A stretch of 64,000 nt of DNA from Acidimicrobiales bacterium (GCA_029577135.1 JARQPW010000009.1:1-64000), one strand, 5' to 3'. Numbered from the stretch's first letter, positions 8,781 to 17,452 are shown. A program made the numbers and translations. Notes: generated from the letters alone by a model not told the origin.

Positions 8781-9215
8781 TCAGATTCCGATGCCCTGGC
8801 GGTGCGCCCCGGCGACGACGGTGGCGTTTGACCGTTCCACCTCGCGCCAGGTCGATGCCGCATAGATCTCGATCATGTCGAGCGCACCGACGAGCACGAC
8901 CTCCCGCTCGAGGTCGGCATCCTTCTGGAACCGTGCTGACAGGGTGACGCGGCCCTGTGCATCCGGTTGCACCCTTTCGGACCTCGACCCCAACGAGCGA
9001 CGCTCTTCAGGGTCGGCCTCGCCGGCGCGTATCTCCGCCAGGGTGCGTTCGACCATGCCTTCGAACTCCAGGCGGCTCCGCAGTTCAACGCAACCCTCGG
9101 TCAGGGTGAGATACCCGCCGTCGGCGAAGTGGGACCGGAACCTGGCGGGAAGGACGATGCGTCCCTTGTCGTCCAGCGTGTGTTCGAAGGTTCCGACGAA
9201 AATATCGAAGGCCAT
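8781..9215 (-). CDS. mraZ: MraZ, transcriptional regulator of the dcw cluster
   Basis: MraZ is a small AbrB/MraZ-fold DNA-binding protein that regulates its own division cluster. It has 144 residues with the duplicated MraZ pattern: FVGTFEHTLDDKGRIVLPARFR at the N-terminus and a second copy around PDAQGRVTLSARF. The ATG at 9215 is preceded by a strong Shine-Dalgarno (AGGAGGGGAG). It is the first gene of the cluster, behind a spacer that holds a hairpin and a TATATA box. The longer frame extending upstream is antisense to the lplA-like gene. Confidence 0.95.
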   Translation of the reverse strand: MAFDIFVGTFEHTLDDKGRIVLPARFRSHFADGGYLTLTEGCVELRSRLEFEGMVERTLAEIRAGEADPEERRSLGSRSERVQPDAQGRVTLSARFQKDADLEREVVLVGALDMIEIYAASTWREVERSNATVVAGAHRQGIGI

Positions 9216-9345
9216 GTCGCTCTCCCCTCCTCTCCGGATCGTGGATCTGGTCCGTGGACTCAAGGTGGAAGGGGGAGGTATCGATTCCCCCTTTAGCCCC
9301 ACTTTGAACCATTCTATGGGTATATAACCCACACATGCAAGCCAG
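9216..9345 (-). promoter_or_regulatory. mraZ leader: -10-like box, G-rich motifs, hairpin
   Basis: On the minus strand a TTATATA box at 9327-9321 could be the -10 element. It is nested in a TGGGT/ACCCA palindrome. Downstream, TGGGG and GGGGG are 10 nt apart, resembling the TGGG-type boxes bound by MraZ. A perfect 8-bp stem (9269-9276 with 9286-9293, 9-nt loop) follows in the leader. No clear -35 is seen. Confidence 0.5.
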
Positions 9346-9405
9346 CGCCCCACCAGGACGCGCTTTCCCGCCGAATCACCGGCCAGGAAGCCGGGCCCGA
9401 ACGGG

Positions 9406-10095
9406 TCAGTCGCCTGCGGGGAGTGCGGCCACGAAGGCCGCAACCAGTTCCTCGGAATCCGGCGCGTCCTGCGCCAGGAGGTCGAACAGGCCGACGGCCC
9501 GCTCCCCCAGCTCCGCTGCCGCCCGATCCGCCGGCTCGAGGCCGAGCAGGTCGACCAGTTCCCGGGGCCGCCATTCGAGGAGGGCCGCACACTGGAACCA
9601 GGCCCCCTCCCGGGTACGACGTTGGCTGATGCCGACCACCTTCCGGCCGTCGACCGACACCTCGCCCGGCCCGCGGCCGGCGAAGCAGACCGCCTCCGAC
9701 CAGGCTCCTCCGACCATCGGTCCCCGGTGCACATCGGCGAGGAGACCGAGGCCAGCGAGCACCGTCGACCACACGCCACCCAGCCACAGGCCCGAACACC
9801 CCACGTCGTCGTCCCAGAGGACGTCACCCCGCGGAAGGACGACATCCACCCAGAGCACATGGCCCGGGCGCAGGAGCACGCCACCACCACCGGAACGCCG
9901 TCGGACCACGTCGCAAGCGGCGGACCGCAGCCGGGCCTCGTCCGGGAGCCACCGTCGATTCCGTCGGGCGCTCCCGAGCACGAGCGTCGGACGGGTGAAC
10001 TCGTGGAGCAGAACCCGGCGGGTGTCGAAGCACGGGTCCCTCTGGTGGCGCTCGGCGACGCCACCGCTGGGCCTCTCGCACTCCCAGCCGCTCAC
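9406..10095 (-). CDS. Lipoate-protein ligase A-like protein
   Basis: The protein of about 229 residues resembles the biotin/lipoate A/B ligase family, which attaches lipoyl groups to E2 and GcvH proteins. Supporting segments are LHEFTRPTLVLGSARR (cf. the LplA N-terminal pattern), RRSGGGGVLLRPGHVLWVD (the RRxSGGGxV loop) and a later VDGRKVVGISQRR (GxKxxGxaqrr). The GTG at 10095 overlaps the HNH gene stop (GTGA). The window also encodes a lipoylated E2 (34114-35301), a possible client. Exact activity, ligase or transferase, cannot be told. Confidence 0.75.
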   Translation of the reverse strand: MSGWECERPSGGVAERHQRDPCFDTRRVLLHEFTRPTLVLGSARRNRRWLPDEARLRSAACDVVRRRSGGGGVLLRPGHVLWVDVVLPRGDVLWDDDVGCSGLWLGGVWSTVLAGLGLLADVHRGPMVGGAWSEAVCFAGRGPGEVSVDGRKVVGISQRRTREGAWFQCAALLEWRPRELVDLLGLEPADRAAAELGERAVGLFDLLAQDAPDSEELVAAFVAALPAGD

Positions 10096-10601
10096 GCCGT
10101 CTGGCCGGCCACCAGGTCCAGATAGGGCTCCCAGGACTGGGGGACGGACCCGGCCATCATCACGAACCAGGTCGAGAGCCGGGGCACCCGGGGCTCCCGG
10201 CGGAGCCACAGACCGGACTCGGCGAGCGGCCGATTGCTCTTGCGAGTGTTGCAGCGACGGCATGCGGCAACCACGTTCTCCCAGTCGTGGGCGCCCCCAC
10301 GGCTCCTCGGCACGACGTGGTCGACGCTCTCCGCCCGGGAGCCGCAGTACTGGCAGCGGTGCTCGTCGCGGTGGAGGACCGCCCGACGGCTGAAGCCCCG
10401 CCGCCGGTGCCGGGGGACGTGGACATAGCGCGACAGGCGGACCACCGATGGCTCGTCGATCTCGAGGAACTCGGAGTGGATGACCCGCCCGGTGGTGTGA
10501 ACCGTCTCCGCCCGCTCCCCCAGCACGAGGACGACCGCCCGCCGGGTCGACACGATCGACAGCGGCTCATAGGTGGCGTTGAGGATCAGGGAGTTGGCCA
10601 C
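10092..10601 (-). CDS. HNH-domain endonuclease-family protein
   Basis: The protein has 169 residues. The C-terminal half has an HNH zinc site: CQYCG, VDHVVPRSRGG, WENVVAACRRCNTRKSNR. The N-terminal half (LILNATYEPLSIVSTRRAVVLVL) is the typical lead-in of a widespread actinobacterial HNH family of unknown biological role. The GTG start at 10601 has TAGGGT at 10613-10608, 6 nt upstream, suggesting a leaderless transcript that continues into the lplA-like gene. Confidence 0.88.
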   Translation of the reverse strand: MANSLILNATYEPLSIVSTRRAVVLVLGERAETVHTTGRVIHSEFLEIDEPSVVRLSRYVHVPRHRRRGFSRRAVLHRDEHRCQYCGSRAESVDHVVPRSRGGAHDWENVVAACRRCNTRKSNRPLAESGLWLRREPRVPRLSTWFVMMAGSVPQSWEPYLDLVAGQTA

Positions 10602-10607
10602 GGTCGT

Positions 10608-10613
10608 ACCCTA
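10608..10613 (-). promoter_or_regulatory. TAGGGT -10 box, leaderless start of the HNH gene
   Basis: TAGGGT on the minus strand ends 6 nt before the GTG at 10601, so transcription would begin at or next to the start codon. No Shine-Dalgarno is present. Confidence 0.55.
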
Positions 10614-10904
10614 GTGGTCGCCCCCTGAAGCGTCATCGGAACTTCCGGCACCCAATGCCGCAGGGAGGGAGCGACACCACTCGAGCCAGACCAGGACGTC
10701 GTCGACCTCGGGAGGGTGGTCGGCGTGGCCGTACTGCGTGACCTTCCGGAATGCCGTATAGCCGCGATCCGGGATCGGCAGGAAGGGCGGTCGACGCCAC
10801 CACCCCCGGGGCGCCAGGCGGTGCACCTGTCGGAGCGCCGTCGTCCAGAGCCGCGGGCGAACCATTACGGCTGCAGCGACCCGGAGGACCCGGCGGAAGT
10901 TCAT
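10611..10904 (-). CDS. Small conserved actinobacterial protein, function unknown
   Basis: The protein has 97 residues, basic at the N-terminus and acidic at the end. Conserved-looking features are RPRLWTTALRQVHRLAPRGW, WRRPPFLPIPDRGYTAFR and TQYGHADHPPEVDDVLVWLEWCRS. This W/P/R-rich pattern recurs in small actinobacterial proteins that I cannot assign a function. It lies 22 nt downstream of the ROK kinase and is probably co-transcribed with it. Confidence 0.7.
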   Translation of the reverse strand: MNFRRVLRVAAAVMVRPRLWTTALRQVHRLAPRGWWRRPPFLPIPDRGYTAFRKVTQYGHADHPPEVDDVLVWLEWCRSLPAALGAGSSDDASGGDH

Positions 10905-10926
10905 GCGCAGATCTCCGGACCGGCGC

Positions 10927-11802
10927 TCATCGCACGCTCTCGAGGATTCCGAGGCCGCGCAGCCCCACGGCCGCAGCGCCGACCAACGGACCGTCGACCC
11001 CCAGTCCCGCCGGGAGGATCCTGGCGCCGGTGGTGAACTCGAGTCCACACCCGGCTGCCAACTCCTCGTTGGCGGCCGCGAAGAACGGATCGCCGAATCC
11101 GAGGGCCACCGATCCGGCCACCACCGCAAGTCGGAGGTCGAGGAGGTTGACCGCTGCCGCAAAGCCCCGTCCGACGTACCGGCCCGTACGTTCACGGATT
11201 TCGATCGGTGCCTGTGCAGCCGGATGGCCGAGTTCCCGGGTGAGCGCAGTGCCCGACGCCATGGCTTCGAGGCAACCATGCACGCCGCACGCACACCGGT
11301 GCCCACCCGGCTCTACGACGACGTGCCCGAGGTGCCCGGCATTCCCGGCGGCCCCGTCGAGCAGGCGTCCGTCGAGCACGATTCCCGCACCGATCCCCGT
11401 CGAGACGACCATGGCCAGGTAGTCGCGCACGCCGACCGCCGCTCCCCTCCATCCCTCGCCGAGCGCCAACGCCTTGGCGTCGTTGTCGACGAAGGTCGGG
11501 AGGTCGAAGCGGTCGACGAGTCGCTCCCGAAGCGGGAAACCCCGCCACTCGGGGATGTTCAGGGGCGAGACCTCACTGCCCCCGGGGAGCATGGGCCCGC
11601 CGCATCCGACCCCGATGACGTCTGGCCGCACGCCGGACACCCCGAGCACCTTCGCCGCAAGGGTGGCGACATTCCCAAAGAGGTCCTCACCATGCTCGGA
11701 ACGACTGGAGGCCCGGGACCGGACGAGGACCTCACCGGAAGGGTCGACGATGCCGACATCGACCTTGGTGCCACCGATGTCGATGGCCAGGACATGGGCC
11801 AA
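10927..11802 (-). CDS. ROK-family sugar kinase (glucokinase-like)
   Basis: The protein of about 291 residues carries the ROK/ASKHA signatures: an N-terminal phosphate loop AIDIGGTKVDVGIVD, a VFVDNDAKALALGE-type segment, GTGIGAGIVLDG, and the ROK zinc site GHLGHVVVEPGGHRCACG followed by CLE. These point to a sugar kinase, probably glucokinase, feeding glycolysis (a phosphofructokinase is at 18138-19166). The start is uncertain: TTG at 11802 lies 20 nt after the DUF3040 stop and gives a normal N-terminus; no ATG fits. Confidence 0.85.
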   Translation of the reverse strand: MAHVLAIDIGGTKVDVGIVDPSGEVLVRSRASSRSEHGEDLFGNVATLAAKVLGVSGVRPDVIGVGCGGPMLPGGSEVSPLNIPEWRGFPLRERLVDRFDLPTFVDNDAKALALGEGWRGAAVGVRDYLAMVVSTGIGAGIVLDGRLLDGAAGNAGHLGHVVVEPGGHRCACGVHGCLEAMASGTALTRELGHPAAQAPIEIRERTGRYVGRGFAAAVNLLDLRLAVVAGSVALGFGDPFFAAANEELAAGCGLEFTTGARILPAGLGVDGPLVGAAAVGLRGLGILESVR

Positions 11803-11821
11803 GACGAAACCCGATTTGGGA

Positions 11822-12208
11822 TCAGTTGCGGCCGGACTCGCCGCGCTCGAAGCGCTCGCGCATCTTCTGGCGGGTACTCCCGAAGGCGTCGCGCAGGGAT
11901 GCGGCCTTCGGGGAACGGCGGCCCTGCTCGAGGCCCGTCTTCCCGAGATGGCGAACACTTCGCTCGAGGACCAGCGCCGAACCCAGCATCCCGAGGAAGC
12001 CGACGAATGCCAGGAGGTAGGACGTCGACAGGGTGACGATCATCAGGGCCACGCCGGCCACGAAGCCGAACACCGACCACTTCAGCCTGCGCAGCGCATC
12101 CGTGTAGACCGTCGTCTCGGCCACCTCGCGCGCGAGGCGGGGATCGGTGTCATAGAGCTGCTCTTCGATCTCGCTGAGGATTCGTTCCTCGTCCTTGGAC
12201 AGTGGCAC
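11822..12208 (-). CDS. DUF3040 membrane protein
   Basis: This 128-residue protein opens with PLSKDEERILSEIEEQLYDTDPRLA, the signature of actinobacterial DUF3040 proteins. Two membrane helices follow (VFGFVAGVALMIVTL and LLAFVGFLGMLGSALVL) and then a basic cytoplasmic tail. The GTG at 12208 is chosen because the family starts at V/M-PLS. The role is unknown; this family is usually found near dinB, as here. Confidence 0.85.
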   Translation of the reverse strand: MPLSKDEERILSEIEEQLYDTDPRLAREVAETTVYTDALRRLKWSVFGFVAGVALMIVTLSTSYLLAFVGFLGMLGSALVLERSVRHLGKTGLEQGRRSPKAASLRDAFGSTRQKMRERFERGESGRN

Positions 12209-12292
12209 ACGGCCCTCCGTCTCGAAACTGGTGTCTTCAGCATCGCACAGCGGACCCGTGACCACAACGCGCGTCGCGGCATTCCGGCCCGC

Positions 12293-13597
12293 TCAAGCCT
12301 CGTCGGGCCCCCAGGGACCGCTCCCGGGGCCGGGACGAGGCCCATCCGGGGGCGGGAGTGCGCCTCCCGGTCCGATGATCTCCTTCCCGAACCGGTTCCT
12401 GATCTCGTCGACGGTCCGCTCGGCCTGTCGTCGGGTCCGGGTGCTGAGGTCCTCGAAGCGGAGTTGCCGAACCGAGGCGTCCTGGAGGCCACTCACCCCC
12501 ACCCCCAGGAGCCGCACTCCCGGAGTCGGATCCAGCCCAGCAAGGAGGTCGTCGGCAGTCTCGAGGATCTCGGCAGCGACGTCGGTGGCGTCGGCCCGGG
12601 TGTGGGACCGCGTCACGGTCGTGAAGTCGGCGAACCGCACCTTGACGGTCACCGTTCGGCCGGCGATCCCACCCGCCCGGAGGCGCACCGCCACGGCATC
12701 GGCCTGACGGGCCAGGTCGCGACGAAGTTCACCATTGCTGGTGCGGTCGGTCGCAAAGGTCTCCTCGTGGCTGATCGACTTGACCGACTGCCCCGGGTCG
12801 ACAGGACGTTCGTCGACGCCCCGTGCGAGCCGCCAGAGGTGTCGCCCGACCGTCTCGCCGAAGAGGTCGGCCAGGGTCTGCTCGGGAACTTCGGCCAACT
12901 TTCCCACTGTCCGGACGCCGAGGCGCTGCAACCTCTCGTCGGTTCGCGGGCCCACGCCCCAGATCGCCGAGACGGGCAGCGGTTCGAGGAAGTCCGCGAC
13001 CTCGCCGGAGCACACGACGAGCACTCCGGCACCCTCCTCCGTTCCACGCTCGCTGACCCGCGGCTTGGCCTGCTCGCTGGCGAGCTTCGCCAGGTACTTG
13101 TTCGGAGCGACCCCGACACTGCACCCGAGTCCCTCTTCGGCGTGCACGAGTCGGCGGATCTCCGCCGCCTGGTCGGCAGGTGGGCCGAGGAGCGTGACCG
13201 AACCGGACACATCGAGGAACGCCTCGTCCAGCGACAGCGGCTCGACCAGGGGGGTGAACCGCCGGAAGATCGCCATGACCCGTCGGCTGACCTCTCCGTA
13301 GTGGGAATGGTCGCCGGGAAGGAAGACGGCGTCGGGGCACAGCCGTCGGGCGACGACCGACGGCATCGCCGAGTGGACGCCAAAGACTCGGGCCTCGTAC
13401 GAGGCAGCGGCGACCACCCCCCGCTCCCCGGTTCCACCGACGAGTACCGGCCTACCGCGCAACTCCGGATGGCGCACCAGCTCGACCGACGCGAAGAATG
13501 CGTCCATGTCGACGTGCAGGATCGTCGCCAGGTCGCCACCGGCCGGGCCGGAAGGACCCGGGGGGACAGGGGGTCCGGGAGAAGGCGTGTCGCTCAC
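12293..13597 (-). CDS. dinB: DNA polymerase IV (Y-family translesion polymerase)
   Basis: The protein has 434 residues. Catalytic palm motifs are present: ILHVDMDAFFASVE (about 27-39) and SLDEAFLDVSG with its paired acidic residues. The YEARVFGVHSAMP segment, the thumb helix-hairpin-helix (IWGVGPRTDERLQRLGVRTVG) and the little-finger region follow. The N- and C-terminal tails are Pro/Gly-rich; no clear beta-clamp peptide is seen. It acts in error-prone bypass of lesions. No SOS box is visible directly upstream. The ATG at 13597 overlaps the Nudix gene end. Confidence 0.94.
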   Translation of the reverse strand: MSDTPSPGPPVPPGPSGPAGGDLATILHVDMDAFFASVELVRHPELRGRPVLVGGTGERGVVAAASYEARVFGVHSAMPSVVARRLCPDAVFLPGDHSHYGEVSRRVMAIFRRFTPLVEPLSLDEAFLDVSGSVTLLGPPADQAAEIRRLVHAEEGLGCSVGVAPNKYLAKLASEQAKPRVSERGTEEGAGVLVVCSGEVADFLEPLPVSAIWGVGPRTDERLQRLGVRTVGKLAEVPEQTLADLFGETVGRHLWRLARGVDERPVDPGQSVKSISHEETFATDRTSNGELRRDLARQADAVAVRLRAGGIAGRTVTVKVRFADFTTVTRSHTRADATDVAAEILETADDLLAGLDPTPGVRLLGVGVSGLQDASVRQLRFEDLSTRTRRQAERTVDEIRNRFGKEIIGPGGALPPPDGPRPGPGSGPWGPDEA

Positions 13598-14079
13598 CGG
13601 CGTTCGACGTCGAGGTTTCCGGGACGCGTGCCGCGGACGAGGAAGTCGTAGCAGGCGTCGTCCGGAACCCGTCCGGCCAGCCAGTCTCCGACCGGCTCAC
13701 ACACCCACCGCGGCGCCGATTCCAGCAGGACGGATCCCTCCTCGCCATCGACGAAGGCTCCGTCCTCGACGATGCCGTCCGGATCCTCGAAGGTCAGGTC
13801 GCCGGACCACCCTTCGGCTCGGAAGACCTCGACCCCCAGGCGCATCTCCCGGTCCGGGAAGTCGACGGACACCCCGTAGACGAGGTCGGACCAGGACGTC
13901 ACCTCCAGACCGGTCTCCTCCCGGACCTCCCGACCGAGCGCCTCGAGGCTGGTCTCGCCGGGATCGACAACCCCTCCCGGCGGCGTCCACTCGATGCGAC
14001 CGTCCCGACGACGGTTCGCCACCAGGAGAAGGCGGTCTTCCCGCAGGATGAGGGCCCCGGCGACGGTCCAGTCACGCAT
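13594..14079 (-). CDS. Nudix hydrolase
   Basis: The protein has 161 residues. The Nudix box GGVVDPGETSLEALGREVREETGLEV (written in two parts: GGVVDPGETSLEAL and GREVREETGLEV) fits Gx5Ex7REUXEEXGU at about residues 35-60. Such enzymes cleave nucleoside diphosphates linked to another group; the substrate cannot be told. Position before dinB in one transcript would suit a nucleotide-pool or repair role, but this is inference. The ATG at 14079 gives the usual MRDWTVAGALIL start. Confidence 0.87.
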   Translation of the reverse strand: MRDWTVAGALILREDRLLLVANRRRDGRIEWTPPGGVVDPGETSLEALGREVREETGLEVTSWSDLVYGVSVDFPDREMRLGVEVFRAEGWSGDLTFEDPDGIVEDGAFVDGEEGSVLLESAPRWVCEPVGDWLAGRVPDDACYDFLVRGTRPGNLDVERR

Positions 14080-14142
14080 CCACCCAGTCTCGCGCCCGGA
14101 AGGCGCACCTGATCCCCCACAACCCATCGAGGTGGCGACCGG

Positions 14143-14148
14143 TAGCCT
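14143..14148 (+). promoter_or_regulatory. TAGCCT -10 box, leaderless start of the 14156 gene
   Basis: TAGCCT ends 7 nt before the GTG at 14156, so the transcript would begin at the start codon. The same arrangement recurs at several genes in this window. Confidence 0.55.
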
Positions 14149-14155
14149 CGCCCCC

Positions 14156-14464
14156 GTGGAAACCGCAGCATCCGACGCCATTCCTTCAGTCGTTCCGTCG
14201 GCCGCCCCGCCGACCATGGCCCGGATCCTGGCCTTCGTCGCCATTCTCGTCGCCGGCGCCTGTGGTGGGCTCGTGGGCTACGCCGTCACCGACCTCCAGT
14301 GCACCGACGGTTGCACGACGCTGGCCGGGTCACTCGGGGTGCTCGGTGCCGCTGGAGCGGCGGTCGGTGTCGGCATCGTGGCGACGCTCACGCTGCGGGC
14401 CATGGCCGAATGGCGGACCAACGAACTCCAGCAGGCGGCTCGGGACCACCACCCCATCACCTGA
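14156..14464 (+). CDS. Small membrane protein, two predicted helices
   Basis: The protein of 102 residues has a Ser/Ala/Pro-rich start and two hydrophobic stretches, ILAFVAILVAGACGGLVGYAV and GSLGVLGAAGAAVGVGIVATL, joined by a short loop with two cysteines (LQCTDGCTT). The tail is charged. The family is unknown to me. The GTG at 14156 is favoured by the -10 box 7 nt upstream; an internal ATG at 14215-14220 is the alternative. The gene ends 6 nt before the inositol-phosphatase gene, so the two are probably co-transcribed. Confidence 0.65.
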   Translation: METAASDAIPSVVPSAAPPTMARILAFVAILVAGACGGLVGYAVTDLQCTDGCTTLAGSLGVLGAAGAAVGVGIVATLTLRAMAEWRTNELQQAARDHHPIT

Positions 14465-14470
14465 CACACC

Positions 14471-15262
14471 ATGGCCGATCCGACGATGCTGCGCGACCTC
14501 GCCCTCGAGGTGGCCCGCGCCGTGGTCCCCGAACTTCGGCGACTCGCCGGCCGGACCCCGGCGGAACGCACCAAGAGCTCCGCCACCGACCTGGTCACCA
14601 GCGCCGACCGCTGGTCAGAGTTGGAGATCGTCTCCCGGCTGCTCGATGCCCGGCCCGACGACGGGATCCTCGGCGAGGAGCAGACCTCGCTGCCCGGGAC
14701 CAGTGGGGTTCGCTGGATCATCGACCCGATCGACGCCACCACGAACTTCGTGTACGGCCTCGCCGGCTATTCGATCTCCATCGGAGCGGAGGTCGACGGA
14801 ACGCCCACCGCCGGCGTGATCGTCGATCCGGCCCTCGGCCACGAGTTCGCCGCCGCAAGGGGCGCAGGCTCTACTTGCAACGGAGAGCCGATCCGGGTGA
14901 GCGACCAGACGGACCTCTCACAGGCGCTCGTGGCGACCGGATTCGGCTACCACCCGGACCGTCGGCGCAAGCAGGCGGTCGGCCTCGTCGAGGTGCTTCC
15001 CCGGATCCGCGACATCCGGCGAGGAGGCGGTGCCGCCATGGACCTGGCCAATGTGGCCGCCGGGCGGGTCGACGCCTTCTATGAGCGCGGCCTCAATCCC
15101 TGGGACATCGCGGCGGGAACGGTCCTCGTCCGCGAGGCCGGGGGAACGGTCGGCGACCTCGACGGCAATCCGACGAACGGTGACTTCGTCCTGGCGGCCC
15201 CCCCGGGGCTTCGTGACGCACTCTCCGAACTGCTCCGATCCGTGGAGGCCGACCGGGCCTGA
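14471..15262 (+). CDS. Inositol monophosphatase-family phosphatase
   Basis: The protein has 263 residues. Metal-binding motifs are ILGEEQ, IDPIDATTNFVYG (cf. DPIDGTxNF, with Ala in place of Gly) and the C-terminal NPWDIAAGTVLVREAGG (WDxAAG). The family dephosphorylates inositol phosphates, histidinol phosphate or PAP, and substrate cannot be fixed. It lies 6 nt after a membrane-protein gene and 71 nt before a two-component system. Another member of the family is at 58900-59649. Confidence 0.88.
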   Translation: MADPTMLRDLALEVARAVVPELRRLAGRTPAERTKSSATDLVTSADRWSELEIVSRLLDARPDDGILGEEQTSLPGTSGVRWIIDPIDATTNFVYGLAGYSISIGAEVDGTPTAGVIVDPALGHEFAAARGAGSTCNGEPIRVSDQTDLSQALVATGFGYHPDRRRKQAVGLVEVLPRIRDIRRGGGAAMDLANVAAGRVDAFYERGLNPWDIAAGTVLVREAGGTVGDLDGNPTNGDFVLAAPPGLRDALSELLRSVEADRA

Positions 15263-15333
15263 CCGGTGCACATTCCCACCGTTTTCCACCAATTCTGGGC
15301 ATCGGTCAGCATTCGCATCACAAATCGGGCACG

Positions 15334-16023
15334 ATGATGCACGTGGGAACACGGATCCTGACCGTCGAGGACGACGAACGCATCCGCACCGCCGTCCGCC
15401 TCGCCCTCGAGGACGAGGGCTGGGAGGTAGAGGAGACGGCCAACGGCGAGGAGGCACTGGCGGCCTTCACCCGGGAACCCAGCGACGTCGTGCTCATCGA
15501 CATCATGCTCCCGGGCGTCGACGGCTTCGAGGTCTGCCGCAGCATCCGCCGCACGAGTGCCGTGCCGATCGTCATGGTCACGGCACGCTCCGACACCCAC
15601 GATGTCGTCGCCGGCCTCGAGGCGGGTGCCGACGACTACCTCACCAAGCCGTTCGCCCCAAAGGAGCTCTCGGCGCGAATCCGAGCGCTGCTCCGCCGAT
15701 ACCGCTCCTCCGAGACGATGCCCGAGACCATGAACTTCGACCAATTGGAGGTGGCCCCCGAGGAGGGTGTGGTCCGCCTGGCCGGGATCGAGGTCCACCT
15801 GACCAGGACCGAGTTCCAACTTCTGATCGAACTGGGGCAGCACGCCGGCAAGGTCCTGAGCCGGGAGGACCTCCTCGAGAGGGTCTGGGGGTACGACTAC
15901 TTCGGCGACGGCCGCCTGGTGGACGTCCACGTCCGCCGCCTGCGGACCAAGATCGAACCCGATCCCGCCAACCCTCGCTTCGTCGTGACCGTTCGCGGCA
16001 TGGGGTACAAGCTCCAGCCCTGA
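15334..16023 (+). CDS. OmpR/PhoB-family response regulator (MtrA-like by context)
   Basis: The protein has 229 residues. The receiver domain carries the acidic pair (EDDE), phospho-acceptor D56 (VVLIDIMLPG), a Thr/Ser switch (VTARSD) and LTKPF. The C-terminal winged-helix includes LTRTEFQLLIELGQHAGKVLSREDLLERVWGY (in parts: LTRTEFQLLIEL, VLSREDLLERVWGY) and DVHVRRLRTKIE. Start alternatives are ATG 15334 and 15337. It lies 1 nt ahead of its kinase, and a LpqB-like lipoprotein follows, which resembles the actinobacterial MtrA-MtrB-LpqB arrangement governing envelope homeostasis. Confidence 0.93.
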   Translation: MMHVGTRILTVEDDERIRTAVRLALEDEGWEVEETANGEEALAAFTREPSDVVLIDIMLPGVDGFEVCRSIRRTSAVPIVMVTARSDTHDVVAGLEAGADDYLTKPFAPKELSARIRALLRRYRSSETMPETMNFDQLEVAPEEGVVRLAGIEVHLTRTEFQLLIELGQHAGKVLSREDLLERVWGYDYFGDGRLVDVHVRRLRTKIEPDPANPRFVVTVRGMGYKLQP

Positions 16024-16024
16024 C

Positions 16025-17452
16025 ATGACCGCTGTCGCCGAGCCGAGAAACACCCTCAGGCCGGTCGGGCTTCGGGCGCGCATCTCGATGGCCTTCGCCA
16101 TCGGCGGCCTCCTGCTCTCGGTGGCGCTCGCCGGCGCCACCATGGTGTTGTCCCGTGGACAGCTCATCGAGACGCATGAGGAGAGTGCTGCCGCCGTCGC
16201 CGTCAGCAACGCCGTCCGCCTCAACAACCAGCTCACGCCGGACACCACCGTCGAGGACCTTCCCTCCATCGTGGACTCGCTGACGAGCCTCGAGGGCAGC
16301 CAACGCCTGGTGCGCCTCAGGACCGACTGGCTCCTCGCTCCCGAGTTCGGCCACGGAGACATCCCCGGCGTGCTCACGGCACACGTCGAGAACGGTCAGC
16401 CCGGACAGATCCGGGCGATCGTCGCCGGTCGACCCCAACTGGTGATCGGGCTTCCGTTGCCCTCGTTCGACGCCGCCTACTACGTCGTCTTCGACCTCGA
16501 TGGCGTCGCCGACACGCTCGGAACCATCAGGATCATCCTGCTCTCGGCCGGCGCGGCGACGACGCTGCTCGGTGCGGTGATCGGCTGGTGGGCGAGCCGC
16601 CGTACCCTTCGCCCCCTGCGTCGGGTCAGCGCAGCCGCCCGGGCCATTGCCGGAGGACGCCTCGACACGCGGCTCGAACGACAGGCCGACCCCGACCTGA
16701 ACACCTTGGCCGATTCATTCAACGGCATGGCCGAGGCCCTCGAGGCCAGGATTTCTCGCGACGCCCGCTTCGCCTCCGAGGTCAGCCACGAGCTCCGGAG
16801 CCCCCTGATGACCCTCACGACCACCGTCGGCATCCTGGAGGCCCGTCGCGACCAGTTCTCCGAGCGTTCCCGGACCGCCCTCGACCTCCTCTCCCAGGAC
16901 CTTGCCCGATTCAGCCGCTTGGTCGAGGACCTGCTCGAGATCTCGCGTTTCGACGCAGGCGCCGCCTCCCTGGAGTTGACCGAGATCAACGTCACCAACT
17001 TCGTCCACGCCTCGCTGAGCGCCGCCCACCTCGGCGATGTCGCTGTGACAGACGGCTTCGGCGACCGGCCGGCTGTGATCGATGGCGACAAGCGGCGTCT
17101 GGCCCGGGTGATGGCCAACCTCCTGGACAACGCGACACACCACGGCGGTGGCCTCACGGGCGTCTTCATGGAGCGGGACGCCGAAGTCGTCCGGATCGGA
17201 ATCGAGGATGACGGGCCGGGCGTGCCGACTACCGAACGGGAACTGATCTTCGACCGCTTCTCCCGTGGGTCCTCTGGCGGTCGCCGCGGTGGGGACTCCG
17301 GGGCCGGCCTGGGCCTCAGCCTCGTCTGGGAGGACGTCCGCCTCCACACCGGGAGGGTCTGGGTCGAGGATCGCAGCGACGGCGGCTCCGGCGCCCGATT
17401 CATCATCGAGTTGCCGCTCCCCCCGGACGACCCCGAGGAAGCGACCACATGA
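16025..17452 (+). CDS. Membrane sensor histidine kinase (MtrB-like by context)
   Basis: The protein has 475 residues. An N-terminal helix (SMAFAIGGLLLSVALAGATMVL), an extracytoplasmic sensor region of ~130 residues and a second helix (IILLSAGAATTLLGAVIGW) lead into a HAMP domain. The DHp domain has FASEVSHELRSPLMTL with the phospho-His. The ATPase domain has MANLLDNATHHGGG (N box), DDGPGVP (G1) and GDSGAGLGLSLV (G2). It overlaps the next gene by 4 bp (ATGA), linking it to the lipoprotein. Confidence 0.93.
   Translation: MTAVAEPRNTLRPVGLRARISMAFAIGGLLLSVALAGATMVLSRGQLIETHEESAAAVAVSNAVRLNNQLTPDTTVEDLPSIVDSLTSLEGSQRLVRLRTDWLLAPEFGHGDIPGVLTAHVENGQPGQIRAIVAGRPQLVIGLPLPSFDAAYYVVFDLDGVADTLGTIRIILLSAGAATTLLGAVIGWWASRRTLRPLRRVSAAARAIAGGRLDTRLERQADPDLNTLADSFNGMAEALEARISRDARFASEVSHELRSPLMTLTTTVGILEARRDQFSERSRTALDLLSQDLARFSRLVEDLLEISRFDAGAASLELTEINVTNFVHASLSAAHLGDVAVTDGFGDRPAVIDGDKRRLARVMANLLDNATHHGGGLTGVFMERDAEVVRIGIEDDGPGVPTTERELIFDRFSRGSSGGRRGGDSGAGLGLSLVWEDVRLHTGRVWVEDRSDGGSGARFIIELPLPPDDPEEATT

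Noticed and set aside
11474-13651. Long plus-strand open frame opposite ROK and dinB genes
   Set aside because: It is the complement of well-supported coding sequence and lacks any domain.
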